A stretch of 64,000 bases of DNA from Agrococcus baldri (lineage in GTDB: Bacteria > Actinomycetota > Actinomycetes > Actinomycetales > Microbacteriaceae). This document shows positions 42,052-51,001 of this stretch, one piece after another; the first letter of the stretch is position 1, and the number at the start of each line of letters is the position of its first letter. The translations under genes and the position numbers were made by a program. Location of the stretch: assembly GCA_900114805.1 (NCBI GenBank), contig FOZN01000002.1, positions 620,001-684,000 of the forward strand. Direction: 5' to 3'. The notes under the pieces are model-generated. The model searched no databases and was not told the DNA's origin. It worked only from the letters and a program-made list of their open reading frames with translations.

Positions 42052-42807
42052 TCAGACGGCCGTGTAGCCGCCGTCGGCGATCAGGTAGCTGCCGGTGACG
42101 AACGAGGCGTCGTCCGAGAGCAGGAACGCGACGACCGCAGCGACCTCGTCGGGCTCGCCCAGGCGGCCCAGCGCCTGCTTGGCGGCCATGGCGTCGCGGG
42201 CCTCCTGGTCGAGGTTCGCCTCGAGCAGCGGCGTGAGGATGTAGCCCGGGCCGAGCGCGTTGATGCGCAGGCCCTCGGGGCCGTACTCGACCGCGGCGTT
42301 CTTCGTCAGGCCCACCACGCCGTGCTTGGTGGCGGTGTAGGCGCTGTTGTTCGGCGCCGCGACCATGCCGTGGATCGACGCGATGTTGACGATCGCCGAC
42401 TCCTTGGGGGCGTCGAGCATGGCGGTGATCTGCTCGCGCATGCCGTACATGACGCCGTTGAGGTTGAGCGCGACGACCGCGTCCCACTCCTCCACGGGGA
42501 CGTCGGCCGTGCGGTGCGGGGCGCCGCCCATGCCGGCGTTGTTCACCGCGTAGTGCAGGGCACCGTAGGTCTCCTTGGCGAAGTCGACGACCTTCTTGGC
42601 GTCTGCGGGCTTGGACGAGTCCGCCTCGATCGAGGAGGCCGTGCCGCCTGCAGCGCCGATCTCGTCGACCACGCGCTGCGCGGCGTCGAGCTTGATGTCG
42701 GTGATGACGACCTTCGCGCCCTCGGATGCCAGGCGCTTCGCGATCGCCTCGCCGATGCCCGAGCCGCCGCCCGTGACCAGTGCAACCTTGCCCTCGAACC
42801 GTGCCAT
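42052..42807 (-). CDS. SDR-family oxidoreductase (3-oxoacyl-ACP reductase-like)
   Basis: 251 residues, classical SDR. Cofactor motif VTGGGSGIGEAIA (TGxxxGIG), NNAG, catalytic IASIHGM (Ser) with YTATKHG (YxxxK), and the C-terminal FVTGSYLIADGGYTAV. Substrate not inferable. The ATG at 42807 has AAAGGAG six to eight bases upstream. It lies downstream of the thioredoxin-reductase-like gene with a 119-base gap, so it may have its own promoter. Confidence 0.93.
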   Translation of the reverse strand: MARFEGKVALVTGGGSGIGEAIAKRLASEGAKVVITDIKLDAAQRVVDEIGAAGGTASSIEADSSKPADAKKVVDFAKETYGALHYAVNNAGMGGAPHRTADVPVEEWDAVVALNLNGVMYGMREQITAMLDAPKESAIVNIASIHGMVAAPNNSAYTATKHGVVGLTKNAAVEYGPEGLRINALGPGYILTPLLEANLDQEARDAMAAKQALGRLGEPDEVAAVVAFLLSDDASFVTGSYLIADGGYTAV

Positions 42808-42926
42808 CGTTCTCACTCCTTTAGATTTGAAGAGATGTGTCCTTGATGCAACCCGTCGGGCGTGCCGGCATTCCCGCCGGGCGCCGGCATCCGCCTCAAC
42901 ACCATCCTGCAGAGGTCGCGCTGCGG

Positions 42927-43892
42927 TCACATCGGCATCGGCAGGCCAGCGTCGCTCATCGCGAGCTCGCGGTCGAGGGTGGCGGCGGCCAGCTGCCCGG
43001 ACGCGATCGCCGCCGCCACTGCGGAGAGCGGGCCCGGCATGCCCGGTGCCTGCGCGATGTCGCCGGCCGCTGAGACGCCGGCGAGGCTCGTGCGGCCGAA
43101 GCCGTCGACGAGGATCGCGCCTGCCTCGGAGCGGTCGAGGCCGAGCTGCTCTGCCAGCGGCGAGGCCGGAGACCACGCGGGGGCGACGAACATGCCCGAC
43201 AGCGGCACCGCATCCGCCCCCTCGAGCTCGACGGCGATGCCCGCCGCGTCGTCGCGCACCGCCAGCACGCGCTGCGGCACGACGTCGGCGCCCATGCGCG
43301 TCAGGTGCTCGAGCGTGGCGCGGTCAGGCTCGGCGCCGTCGAGCAGCACGACCACGCGGGTTGCGAGCCGGCCGATGAGCGCGGCCATCATCGTCGCGTG
43401 CGCGCCCGAGCCCAGGATGGCGATCGGGCCGTCGGCGAGCTCGAAGCCGTGGCAGTAGGGGCAGTGCGCGACGCGGTCGCCGAAGCGCTCGGCCAAGCCC
43501 GGGATCGCGGGGAGCGTGTCGGCGGCGCCGGTGGCGAGCAGGATCCGGCGGGCGGTGAGCGTCTGGCCGCCCCCGGACCCGCCGCCGTCCTCGAGCGCGA
43601 CGCTGAACGCATCCGCCCGGTCACCGGTGCTGCCGGTCGCCGCCACGTGCGCGACGGCCCGGTCGAGCACCGTCACGGTGGCGTAGTGGGCGAGCTCGGC
43701 GCGCGCGGCTTCGCGCAGCTGCGCGGGCGGCTGCCCGTCGTGGCCGATGAGGTTCTGCATCGCGTGGGCGGGGTCGTTGCGGTAGCTGCCGCCGTCGATG
43801 AGCGTCACGCGGCGGCGCATGCGGCCGAGGGTGAGCGCGGCCTGCAGGCCTGCGGGGCCGCCGCCGATGACGATGACGTCCTGGGTGTCCAT
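42927..43892 (-). CDS. Thioredoxin reductase-like FAD/NAD(P) oxidoreductase
   Basis: 321 residues, two-dinucleotide-fold pyridine nucleotide-disulfide oxidoreductase. FAD motif VIVIGGGPAGLQAALTLGRM (6-25), redox-active CPYC (Cys144, Cys147, in place of the CATC of TrxB), NAD(P) motif AILGSGAHATMMAALIG and the C-terminal ASGQLAAATLDRELA. No thioredoxin gene is adjacent. AGGAGG precedes the ATG at 43892. It is divergent from a MerR gene with a MerR-type elongated-spacer promoter between them, so it is probably the regulator's target. Confidence 0.9.
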   Translation of the reverse strand: MDTQDVIVIGGGPAGLQAALTLGRMRRRVTLIDGGSYRNDPAHAMQNLIGHDGQPPAQLREAARAELAHYATVTVLDRAVAHVAATGSTGDRADAFSVALEDGGGSGGGQTLTARRILLATGAADTLPAIPGLAERFGDRVAHCPYCHGFELADGPIAILGSGAHATMMAALIGRLATRVVVLLDGAEPDRATLEHLTRMGADVVPQRVLAVRDDAAGIAVELEGADAVPLSGMFVAPAWSPASPLAEQLGLDRSEAGAILVDGFGRTSLAGVSAAGDIAQAPGMPGPLSAVAAAIASGQLAAATLDRELAMSDAGLPMPM

Positions 43893-43953
43893 GAGTCCTC
43901 CTGGTGGTGCTGCTCCGGTCTTCCGGCCGGGCTAGGGCTTGCGTGATGTGCCC

Positions 43954-43984
43954 ATGGTGTGACTTCATGTCAACATGAAGTCAA
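43954..43984 (-). promoter_or_regulatory. MerR-type promoter with perfect dyad operator
   Basis: TGACTTCATG (43960-43969), TCAA, CATGAAGTCA (43974-43983) is a perfect 10-4-10 palindrome. In the minus direction a -35 TTGACT (complement of 43979-43984) and a -10 CACCAT (complement of 43954-43959) are separated by exactly 19 bases filled by the dyad, the hallmark of MerR-activated promoters. The palindrome also covers the regulator's own start codon. Confidence 0.75.
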
Positions 43985-44463
43985 GCGCTGCGGCGAAGGA
44001 TGTCGTCTGGACCATCGGCGAGCTGGCCGAGCGCTTCGGGCTGGAGACGCATGTGCTGCGGCACTGGGAGTCGGAGGGGCTGCTCGCGCCGGAGCGGGAC
44101 GCGGGCGGGCGGCGCCGCTACCGCGAGCCGGACGCCTACCGGGTGGCGACGATCATCGCGAGCAAGGCGGCGGGCATGCGGCTCGACCAGATCGGCGCGA
44201 TGCTCGGCGGTGAGAATGCCGACCGCCATCGCATCCTCGACGCGCACCTGGCCGACATCGACGAGCGCATCGCGGCGCTCGAGCGCTCGCGGGCGATGGC
44301 GCTGCACGCGCTCGAGTGCCGGGCGCACGACATCGCCACCTGCCCGGGCTTCCGCAGCCACGTCGCCGACATCGTCGCGGGCGAGCGCCGCGGCTTCCCG
44401 CAGCAGGCGGACGCGCATCCGCCCGGTCAGCACCCCGTCGGGCACGCGCTGCCGGCGGGGTGA
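43975..44463 (+). CDS. MerR-family transcriptional regulator
   Basis: 162 residues. MerR HTH WTIGELAERFGLETHVLRHWESEGLL (12-37) and wing RRYREPDAYRVATII, a coiled-coil helix, and Cys115 and Cys123 in LECRAHDIATCPGF, which could sense thiol-reactive compounds or metal. The ATG lies inside the operator palindrome, so the protein should repress itself while activating the divergent reductase gene. A His/Pro/Gln-rich tail ends the protein. The start is fixed by the HTH position; no Shine-Dalgarno is evident. Confidence 0.9.
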   Translation: MKSSAAAKDVVWTIGELAERFGLETHVLRHWESEGLLAPERDAGGRRRYREPDAYRVATIIASKAAGMRLDQIGAMLGGENADRHRILDAHLADIDERIAALERSRAMALHALECRAHDIATCPGFRSHVADIVAGERRGFPQQADAHPPGQHPVGHALPAG

Positions 44464-44555
44464 GAGCCGGTCGAGCTGCGTGACGCGGTGCGGGCCAGTT
44501 CCTCGAGCGAGGCGACGCCGAGCAGCCGCATGGTGCGCTGTGGGCGCGGCGGCAG

Positions 44556-45098
44556 CTACGTCGCGAACACCGCGTGCGTCGACGGCACCGCCGCGCGGCC
44601 GCCGAGCTCGGTGAGCTCGAGCACCACGGCGACGCCCGCGACCGTGCCGCCGAGCTGCTCGACGAGCGAGACGGCCGCGCGCAGCGTGCCGCCGGTGGCG
44701 AGCACGTCGTCGACGAGCAGCACGCGCCTGCCGGTCAGGTCGCCCGCCGCCTCGATCGTCGCGATGCCGTACTCGAGGGCGTAGTCGACGGATGCGGAGG
44801 GCCGCGGCGTCTTGCCGGCCTTGCGGATGGGCAGCAGTCCGGTCCGCGTCGTCGCAGCCACCGTGCCGGCGAGCAGGAACCCGCGCGCCTCGACGCCCGC
44901 GACGAGGTCGAAGCCGCCCTCGAACGGCGCGGCCAGCGCCTGCGTGACGGCCGCCAGCGCATCCGCGTCGGTCAGCATCGGCCCGATGTCGCGAAAGAGG
45001 ATGCCGGGTTGCGGGAAGTCGGGAGTCAGGGCGATGAGCGACTCGGCGCGCGCGAGCCGCGCTGAGTCGGTGAACGGCGCTGGGCTGGGCGTCGGCAT
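44556..45098 (-). CDS. apt: Adenine phosphoribosyltransferase
   Basis: 180 residues. TPDFPQPGILFRDIGPML near 25, VAGVEARGFLLAG, and the PRPP-binding motif VLLVDDVLATGGT are typical of Apt, which makes AMP from adenine and PRPP. A Ser/Pro N-terminal extension of about 10 residues precedes the domain. ATG 45098 has TAGCGT (complement of 45105-45110) six bases upstream (leaderless). In actinobacteria apt often sits near relA/secDF; here it stands alone. Confidence 0.94.
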   Translation of the reverse strand: MPTPSPAPFTDSARLARAESLIALTPDFPQPGILFRDIGPMLTDADALAAVTQALAAPFEGGFDLVAGVEARGFLLAGTVAATTRTGLLPIRKAGKTPRPSASVDYALEYGIATIEAAGDLTGRRVLLVDDVLATGGTLRAAVSLVEQLGGTVAGVAVVLELTELGGRAAVPSTHAVFAT

Positions 45099-45307
45099 GC
45101 GCCAACGCTAGCCGTCGACAGCGCTGACGCGGCGCCCGGCGACGGATGCGTCAGGCCGGGTCGTGGCCGAAGGTCGCGAAGGCGCTCGGCGTGATTCCGG
45201 TCACCGCGCGCAACCGGACGGCGCGCACCCGCATGGGTGGCGCATCCGCTGCCTGAGTCGTCGTCCGCTCGACGGGGCACCAGGCGCGTGACACTAGGCT
45301 CGCCCCC

Positions 45308-46990
45308 ATGGGCGATCTGTTCGACGACTACGACAAGCCCTTCGCGAATCCTCGGAAGCGCGAGGGCAAGGCGTGGGATGAGATGTTCGAGGACTCGGGC
45401 GAGCCGCGCAGCTCGTACACGCCGCTGCACTCCGCGCTCTCCGAGCTGACGAAGGACGAGCTGCGGGAGCGCGCCGATGCGCTCGCCTCCTCGTACCTGG
45501 CGCAGGGCGTCACCTTCGACTTCGCGGGGGAGGAGCGGCCGTTCCCGCTCGACGCGATTCCGCGCATCATCACCGCGGCCGACTGGAAGCACGTCGAGGC
45601 CGGTGTGCAGCAGCGGGTGCGCGCGCTCGAGGCCTTCCTGGCCGACATGTACGGGCCGCAGCGCGCGGTCGAGGACGGCATCATCCCCGCCAAGCTGATC
45701 AGCACCTCGATCCACTTCCACCGCCAGGCCGCCGGCGTGGTGGGTGCGAACGGCGTGCGCATCCACGTCTCGGGCATCGACCTGATCCGCGACCAGGATG
45801 GCGAGTGGCGCGTGCTGGAGGACAACGTGCGGGTGCCCTCCGGCGTCTCGTACGTGATGTCGAACCGGCGCGTGATCGCGCAGACGCTGCCCGAGATGTT
45901 CTCGTCGATGCGGGTGCGCCCGGTGGGCGACTACTGCGACAAGCTGCTGCAGGCGCTGCGCGCTGCGGCGCCCGCCGGTGTCGATGACCCGCGCGTGGTG
46001 GTGCTCACCCCCGGTGTCTACAACTCGGCCTACTTCGAGCACACGCTGCTCGCGCGCCTGATGGGCGTCGAGCTGGTCGAGGGGCGCGACCTGTTCACCT
46101 CCGGCGGCCGCGTCTACATGCGCACGACCGAGGGCCCCGCGCGCGTCGACGTGATCTACCGCCGCGTCGACGACGACTACCTCGACCCGCTGCAGTTCCG
46201 CGGCGACTCGATGCTCGGCAGTCCCGGTCTCATGCTCGCCGCGCGGCTCGGCAACGTGACGATCGCGAACGCGGTCGGCAACGGCATCGCCGACGACAAG
46301 CTCGTCTACACCTACGTGCCGGAGCTCATCCGCTACTACCTGTCGGAGGAGCCGATCCTGAAGAACGTCGACACCTGGCGGCTCGAGGAGCCCGGCGTGC
46401 TCGAGGAGGTGCTGCCGCGGCTGCACGAGCTGGTGGTGAAGCCGGTCGACGGCTCGGGCGGCAAGGGTCTCGTGGTCGGGCCCGACGCGACGCCCGAGGA
46501 GCTCGAGGCGCTCAAGCAGCGGCTGCTCGACGACCCGCGCGGCTGGATCGCGCAGCCGGTCGTGCAGCTGAGCACCATCCCGACGCTCGTGGAGGACGGC
46601 GTGCGCCCCCGCCACGTCGACCTGCGACCCTTCGCCGTCAACGACGGGAAGGATGTCTGGGTGCTGCCGGGCGGGCTGACCCGCGTCGCGCTGCCGGAGG
46701 GTCAGCTGGTCGTCAACTCGTCGCAGGGCGGTGGCTCGAAGGACACGTGGGTGATCGCCGGCGCCCGCGAGCAGATCCCGGTGATCGACCACGACGCCGA
46801 GTTCGGCGCCTCGGGTGAGCCGATGACCAGGCCGATCAGCGTGATCACGGCCACCGAGCATCCGCAGGACCAGTCGCCGCAGGACGCCCCGCGCCGCAGC
46901 GGGCAGGCCGAGGAGCAGCAGCAGGGTCGCGATGCGCCGCCCTCGCGCGCAGCTCGATCAGCCAGCGAGCCGAAGGAGGGCGCAGCATGA
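45308..46990 (+). CDS. Circularly permuted ATP-grasp (DUF404/DUF407) protein
   Basis: 560 residues. FHRQAAGVVGANGVRIHVSGIDL, WRVLEDNVRVPSGVSYV, ELVVKPVDGSGGKGLVVGP and HVDLRPFAVNDG are the hallmarks of the circularly permuted ATP-grasp family. Comparative work (Iyer and colleagues) predicts that it forms peptide or amide bonds together with alpha-E and transglutaminase partners. About 50 C-terminal residues are Gln/Arg/Pro-rich and unlike the domain. ATG 45308 has TAGGCT (45295-45300) seven bases upstream (leaderless). It overlaps the next gene by four bases. Confidence 0.92.
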   Translation: MGDLFDDYDKPFANPRKREGKAWDEMFEDSGEPRSSYTPLHSALSELTKDELRERADALASSYLAQGVTFDFAGEERPFPLDAIPRIITAADWKHVEAGVQQRVRALEAFLADMYGPQRAVEDGIIPAKLISTSIHFHRQAAGVVGANGVRIHVSGIDLIRDQDGEWRVLEDNVRVPSGVSYVMSNRRVIAQTLPEMFSSMRVRPVGDYCDKLLQALRAAAPAGVDDPRVVVLTPGVYNSAYFEHTLLARLMGVELVEGRDLFTSGGRVYMRTTEGPARVDVIYRRVDDDYLDPLQFRGDSMLGSPGLMLAARLGNVTIANAVGNGIADDKLVYTYVPELIRYYLSEEPILKNVDTWRLEEPGVLEEVLPRLHELVVKPVDGSGGKGLVVGPDATPEELEALKQRLLDDPRGWIAQPVVQLSTIPTLVEDGVRPRHVDLRPFAVNDGKDVWVLPGGLTRVALPEGQLVVNSSQGGGSKDTWVIAGAREQIPVIDHDAEFGASGEPMTRPISVITATEHPQDQSPQDAPRRSGQAEEQQQGRDAPPSRAARSASEPKEGAA

Positions 46991-47919
46991 TGCTCAGCCG
47001 CATCGCCGAGAGCCTGTTCTGGATCGGCCGCTACATCGAGCGCGCCGACGGCACCGCCCGCATCCTCGACGTCTACCTGCAGCTGCTGCTCGAGGACGTC
47101 GCGGTCGATGAGGACACCGCCTGCCGCGCCATGCTCGGCGTCATGGGCCACGACGCCCCGCCCGAGCGCAAGCTCACCCGCACCGACGTCGTCAACATCC
47201 TCGCGATCGACCGCACCAACACGGCATCGATCGCCTACTCGGTCAACGCGGCTCGCGAGAACGCCCGCCGCGCCCGCGAGACGATCTCGACCGAGCTGTG
47301 GGAGGTGCTGAACGCCACCTACGCGAGCATGCCGCGCCGCGTCAGCAACGACCAGGTGCACCAGATGTTCGGCTGGGTGCGCGAGCGGATGGCGCTCGCG
47401 AGCGGCATGGCCGATGCCACCTCGAGCCGTGACGACGCCTGGAGCTTCTTCACCCTGGGCCGCTACATCGAGCGCGCCGACATGGTCGCGAGGCTCCTCG
47501 CGACCAGGGCGCTGACGGAGGCGTCCGGCCCGTCGTGGACGACCATCCTGCGCTCGGTGGGCGCGTACGAGGCCTACCTGCGCACCTATCGCGGGGTCCC
47601 CTCGAGCACGAACGCGGCCGAGTTCCTGCTGCTCGACCGGCTCTTCCCGCGATCGATCCTGTTCTCGGTGCGGGGCGCGGAGCAGTGCCTGGAGGACATC
47701 GAGCCGCGGCGCGAGCGAGTCGGCTACATCGGGGCGGCAGAGCGGATGCTCGGGCAGATCCGCGCGGAGCTCGAGTTCCGCCCCATCCAGGAGATCATCG
47801 ACGACCTGCCGGTCGTCATGGACAAGGTGCAGACCACCACCACCGCGGTCTCGAACGCGGTGCGGGAGCGCTACTTCCCGACCCACAACATGCCGGCCTG
47901 GACGAGGGAGGCATCGTGA
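46987..47919 (+). CDS. Alpha-E domain (DUF403) protein
   Basis: 310 residues, almost entirely alpha-helical. MLSRIAESLFWIGRYIERADGTARILDVYLQ and the later FFTLGRYIERADMVARLLATR are the repeated GRYIERAD signatures of the alpha-E family. The biochemical role is unknown; it is nearly always encoded with the ATP-grasp and a transglutaminase. ATGA overlap with the upstream gene and GTGA overlap with the downstream gene. Confidence 0.93.
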   Translation: MMLSRIAESLFWIGRYIERADGTARILDVYLQLLLEDVAVDEDTACRAMLGVMGHDAPPERKLTRTDVVNILAIDRTNTASIAYSVNAARENARRARETISTELWEVLNATYASMPRRVSNDQVHQMFGWVRERMALASGMADATSSRDDAWSFFTLGRYIERADMVARLLATRALTEASGPSWTTILRSVGAYEAYLRTYRGVPSSTNAAEFLLLDRLFPRSILFSVRGAEQCLEDIEPRRERVGYIGAAERMLGQIRAELEFRPIQEIIDDLPVVMDKVQTTTTAVSNAVRERYFPTHNMPAWTREAS

Positions 47920-48761
47920 GCCGCATCCGCATCCGTCACACCACCGGCTACCGCTACGAGCAGCCGGCGGTCGCGAGCTACAACGAGTCGCGCATGCTGC
48001 CGTCGACGAGCGACGGCCAGTTCGTCATCTACTCGAACCTCGACATCCGCCCCAACACCTCGGTGAACACCTACGAGGACTACTGGGGCACGACGGTGGT
48101 CTCGTTCGACGTGCTCGCCCCGCACACCGAGCTGCAGCTGACGGCGACGAGCCTCGTCGAGGTGCGGCCGAAGCTCACCGGCGGCCGCGATCTGTCGTGG
48201 GAGCAGCTCGAGAAGGTGGCGCAGCGCGCGACGCAGTACGTCGAGCAGCTCGGCCAGACGGTGCGCACCCGCCCGACCGCCGATCTCGTCCGTGCGGCGC
48301 AGGAGATCAAGGATGCGTCGGAGACGCCGGGCACTGCCGCGGCGGCCATCGCCCGCATGGTCGGCGGGGAGATGGAGTACATGTCGGGCGTCACGCACGT
48401 GCACACGCTCGCCTCCGAGGCCTGGCCGAGCCGCAAGGGTGTCTGCCAGGACATCGCGCACATCACGATCGGCGCGCTGCGGGCGGTCGGGATCCCGGCG
48501 CGCTACGTCTCCGGCTACCTGCACCCGAAGCCCGACGCGCAGATCGGCGAGACGATCCGCGGGGAGTCGCACGCCTGGGTGGAGTGGTTCACGGGCGAGT
48601 GGAACGCGTGGGATCCGACGAACCTGATCGACATCGGCGAGCGGCACGTGAAGGTGGGCCTCGGCCGCGACTACAACGACGTGCCGCCGCTGCGCGGTGT
48701 GTACGCGGGCGCGGCGAAGAGCCAGCTGTTCGTCTCGGTGGAGATCACGAAGGAATCCTGA
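47916..48761 (+). CDS. Transglutaminase-like cysteine protease-family protein
   Basis: 281 residues. N-terminal bacterial transglutaminase-like beta domain (HTTGYRYEQPAVASYNESRMLP) and the catalytic triad Cys177 in RKGVCQDIAH, His219 in GESHAWVEW and Asp233 in AWDPTN. Last gene of the ATP-grasp/alpha-E/transglutaminase operon; expected to hydrolyse or transfer the isopeptide or peptide bonds made by the ATP-grasp. No proteasome-like (Anbu) gene is present beside it. The GTG start is set by the four-base overlap. Confidence 0.93.
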   Translation: MSRIRIRHTTGYRYEQPAVASYNESRMLPSTSDGQFVIYSNLDIRPNTSVNTYEDYWGTTVVSFDVLAPHTELQLTATSLVEVRPKLTGGRDLSWEQLEKVAQRATQYVEQLGQTVRTRPTADLVRAAQEIKDASETPGTAAAAIARMVGGEMEYMSGVTHVHTLASEAWPSRKGVCQDIAHITIGALRAVGIPARYVSGYLHPKPDAQIGETIRGESHAWVEWFTGEWNAWDPTNLIDIGERHVKVGLGRDYNDVPPLRGVYAGAAKSQLFVSVEITKES

Positions 48762-48770
48762 CGCTGACGC

Positions 48771-50504
48771 TCACGTCCGCATCACGAGGCGCGGTGGTGG
48801 GTAGAAGTCGATGGCAGCCGTGCGCTTATCGGGTGGTCGCGAGGTACCGAGCCGCCGTCGCAATCGTTGCTCGATCGACTCGACGCGCCGACGTGGGCGC
48901 CGCACTGCGGGTGCCGGTCGCACACGCGCTGACGGTGCGCCCGGTCCGCCGATGCCTTCGCCGATCCGGGGCTGTGCCTCGTCAGCGAGTTTGACGGCGA
49001 GCGATGCGGGCGCCGCGCACGCGGCTGTCGTGGCCACGCGTGCGGCTTTGCGGGTGGTGCGGGCGTAGCGGTTCGAGGGGCGCAGCACCGGGACGACTCG
49101 CCAGTTGCCCTTGGTGCCGACGACCTGCAGCCGGCCCGCGTGCACTTCGTGATGGCAGTGGCTGCAGAGCAGGATGCCGTATCCGACGTCAGTCTTGCCG
49201 CCGTGGTCCCACCAGACCACGTGGTGGGTCTCGGTCCAGGCCACGGGCATGTTGCAGTCGGAGGTGGCGCAGCCGCCGTAGGTGACGGCGAGGGCCCGAC
49301 GCTGGGGCTTGCTGAACAGGCGCTTCTCGCGTCCGAGCTCGAGCACCTGCCCCTTGGCGTCGACGACGGCGCGCTGCACCACTGCTTCGCACACGAGCCG
49401 GTCGGCGGTCTCGATCGGCACGATCTCTCCGGTGTGCTCGATCCGAAGCGCCCGATCCGGGTGCTCCAGGCCACGGACGTAGGCGTCGAACGCCTCGATC
49501 GTGCCGTTGAAGACCAGCCGCGGCACCTCGCCGCCCGCGACGGGCGCACCACCGGAGGCGACATGCGCCACCGCCAGAGCCTCGATCACATCGTGCTGCT
49601 TCTGCGGGCGTGTGCGGTCATCGACCGGCGCTTCGTCGGGCTCCGGCTGATCGTTGCCCACGGCCGGCTCGTCGGTCTCGACGCTCGGCTCGTCGGTGCC
49701 GGTGTTCGGCTCGTCGGCGGTGCTCGCCTCGTCATCGGCGACTTCGGTCTCGGGGTCGTCATCGTTGAAGACGACCCTCACGCGGGGCGATGTGTACGCA
49801 TCCAGCAGCGCCTTGATGGCTGAGGCGGCTTCTGGCGTGCACGTCATGGTGAGCAGCCACATGCCATCGGGGCGCCGCCGCATGCGCAGCGAGCGCATCG
49901 TGCGCTGCCGCTCGGAGTCGGACAGGATGCCGTCGGGATCGAGCACCGCGACGTACGCGCGAGCCTGCGTCACCAGCAGCTCGGGCACCAGCGGCATTTC
50001 GGGGTCGGTGGCGGCGTCGACGAGGCAGCCCTCGGCCCAGGCCAATTGGTCGAGATCCGCGCGCGGCGCGGCCGGCTCGAGCGTCCCCACGATCGCTCGG
50101 GCCTGCGCGAGTGAGAGCTCGCCAGCGTCGAGCGCGTCGGCGACGCGCGGGTACTTGATCGCGATCGACTCGCCGGTGAGGCTCACAGCCGTGGCGGTCG
50201 CCGCAGCGAGCGAGATCAGCCCACCCGCGTCGCGGCCGCGAATGCCGAAGGCTGACGCAACCGCACTCTTCGGGTCGCTCTTGCCGAGGACTCTGCAGAT
50301 GCAATCTTCAGCGGGGCCGATCGACCGCTCGGCGATCTCGCCTGCGAGGCGCACCTTCTGCGCATCGACGAGGCGGGCGAGCTCAGCCGTCTGCGACAGC
50401 AGATCGACGACATCTTGCCGAGACGCGGTCTTGAGCGAGCCGGCGTCGGCGAAGGCCGCGCGCGCAGCGGCGACAACGGCTGCTGCCTGCTCGATGCTCG
50501 TCAC
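48771..50504 (-). CDS. DUF222 / 13E12-repeat-type HNH endonuclease
   Basis: 577 residues. The DUF222 region covers about 20-390 (QTAELARLVDAQKVRLAGEIAERS; SLAQARAIVGTLE), interrupted by an acidic insert with repeated TDEP units (about 280-330). The HNH domain follows: CATSDCNMPVAWTETHHVVWW (the HH of HNH) and LLCSHCHHEVHAG. These proteins are multicopy in many actinobacteria; biological role unclear. The GTG at 50504 has AGGAG upstream. Its promoter carries a LexA-like box (50555-50570), as is known for several mycobacterial 13E12-family genes. Confidence 0.92.
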   Translation of the reverse strand: MTSIEQAAAVVAAARAAFADAGSLKTASRQDVVDLLSQTAELARLVDAQKVRLAGEIAERSIGPAEDCICRVLGKSDPKSAVASAFGIRGRDAGGLISLAAATATAVSLTGESIAIKYPRVADALDAGELSLAQARAIVGTLEPAAPRADLDQLAWAEGCLVDAATDPEMPLVPELLVTQARAYVAVLDPDGILSDSERQRTMRSLRMRRRPDGMWLLTMTCTPEAASAIKALLDAYTSPRVRVVFNDDDPETEVADDEASTADEPNTGTDEPSVETDEPAVGNDQPEPDEAPVDDRTRPQKQHDVIEALAVAHVASGGAPVAGGEVPRLVFNGTIEAFDAYVRGLEHPDRALRIEHTGEIVPIETADRLVCEAVVQRAVVDAKGQVLELGREKRLFSKPQRRALAVTYGGCATSDCNMPVAWTETHHVVWWDHGGKTDVGYGILLCSHCHHEVHAGRLQVVGTKGNWRVVPVLRPSNRYARTTRKAARVATTAACAAPASLAVKLADEAQPRIGEGIGGPGAPSARVRPAPAVRRPRRRVESIEQRLRRRLGTSRPPDKRTAAIDFYPPPRLVMRT

Positions 50505-50527
50505 CTTCGACTCCTTCGGTTGCGACC

Positions 50528-50570
50528 ACGGTAGGTGTGACCACCCACATCGTCTAGAACGTCTGTTCGA
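50528..50570 (-). promoter_or_regulatory. LexA/SOS box over the promoter of the DUF222-HNH gene
   Basis: TAGAACGTCTGTTCGA (50555-50570) matches the actinobacterial SOS box TCGAAC-N4-GTTCGA at all but one of the twelve fixed positions. In the minus direction a -35 TAGACG (complement of 50551-50556), a 17-base spacer and a -10 TACCGT (complement of 50528-50533) place the box over the -35. Confidence 0.72.
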
Positions 50571-50677
50571 ACAGGATAGGTGACACCGCTGACATGGCGC
50601 TGCTCGCTCGGGGCGGCTGTGGAGAACTCCGAACGGTACCCTGGCGCACCTCGCTGACACGGCCTACCGTGACTGGC

Positions 50678-50959
50678 ATGTGCAGGAACATCACGGTGCT
50701 TCGCGGTCTCGAGCCGGCCGCCAACGACGATGAGGTGGAGGCCGCCGCGCGACAGTACGTCCGCAAGGTCAGCGGCATCACGCATCCGACCGACCGCACG
50801 CGCGAAGCCTTCGAGCACGCCGTCGCCGAGGTCGCGCACATCACGCGGCACCTCCTGGAGGATCTGCCCGATCGGCGTCAGCCGCCGAAGACGGTGCCGC
50901 CGCTGCGCCGCCCCGAGGTGCGGGCGCGCATAGCGGAGCGCGAGGCCGCGGCGAGCTGA
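50678..50959 (+). CDS. DUF2277 family protein
   Basis: 93 residues. It begins MCRNITVLRGLEPAANDDEVEAAARQYVRKVSG, the diagnostic start of DUF2277, and continues with FEHAVAEVAHITRHLLEDL and a basic tail. The function is unknown. TACCGT (50665-50670) lies seven bases before the ATG (leaderless). Divergent from the DUF222-HNH gene, with 173 bases between starts. Confidence 0.9.
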   Translation: MCRNITVLRGLEPAANDDEVEAAARQYVRKVSGITHPTDRTREAFEHAVAEVAHITRHLLEDLPDRRQPPKTVPPLRRPEVRARIAEREAAAS

Positions 50960-51001
50960 TCTGGCCCGAGGTGCCGCGAACTGCCGCGATCTGACGAGCA
51001 G

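Noticed and set aside
45111..45307. Gap between apt and the ATP-grasp gene as a regulatory RNA
   Set aside because: Only weak, GC-driven pairings; both flanking genes have leaderless promoters at the edges and nothing else stands out.
48771..50504. DUF222-HNH gene as a mobile element or homing endonuclease
   Set aside because: No flanking repeats, intron or intein features; the gene has its own SOS-type promoter and is a common chromosomal family in actinobacteria.
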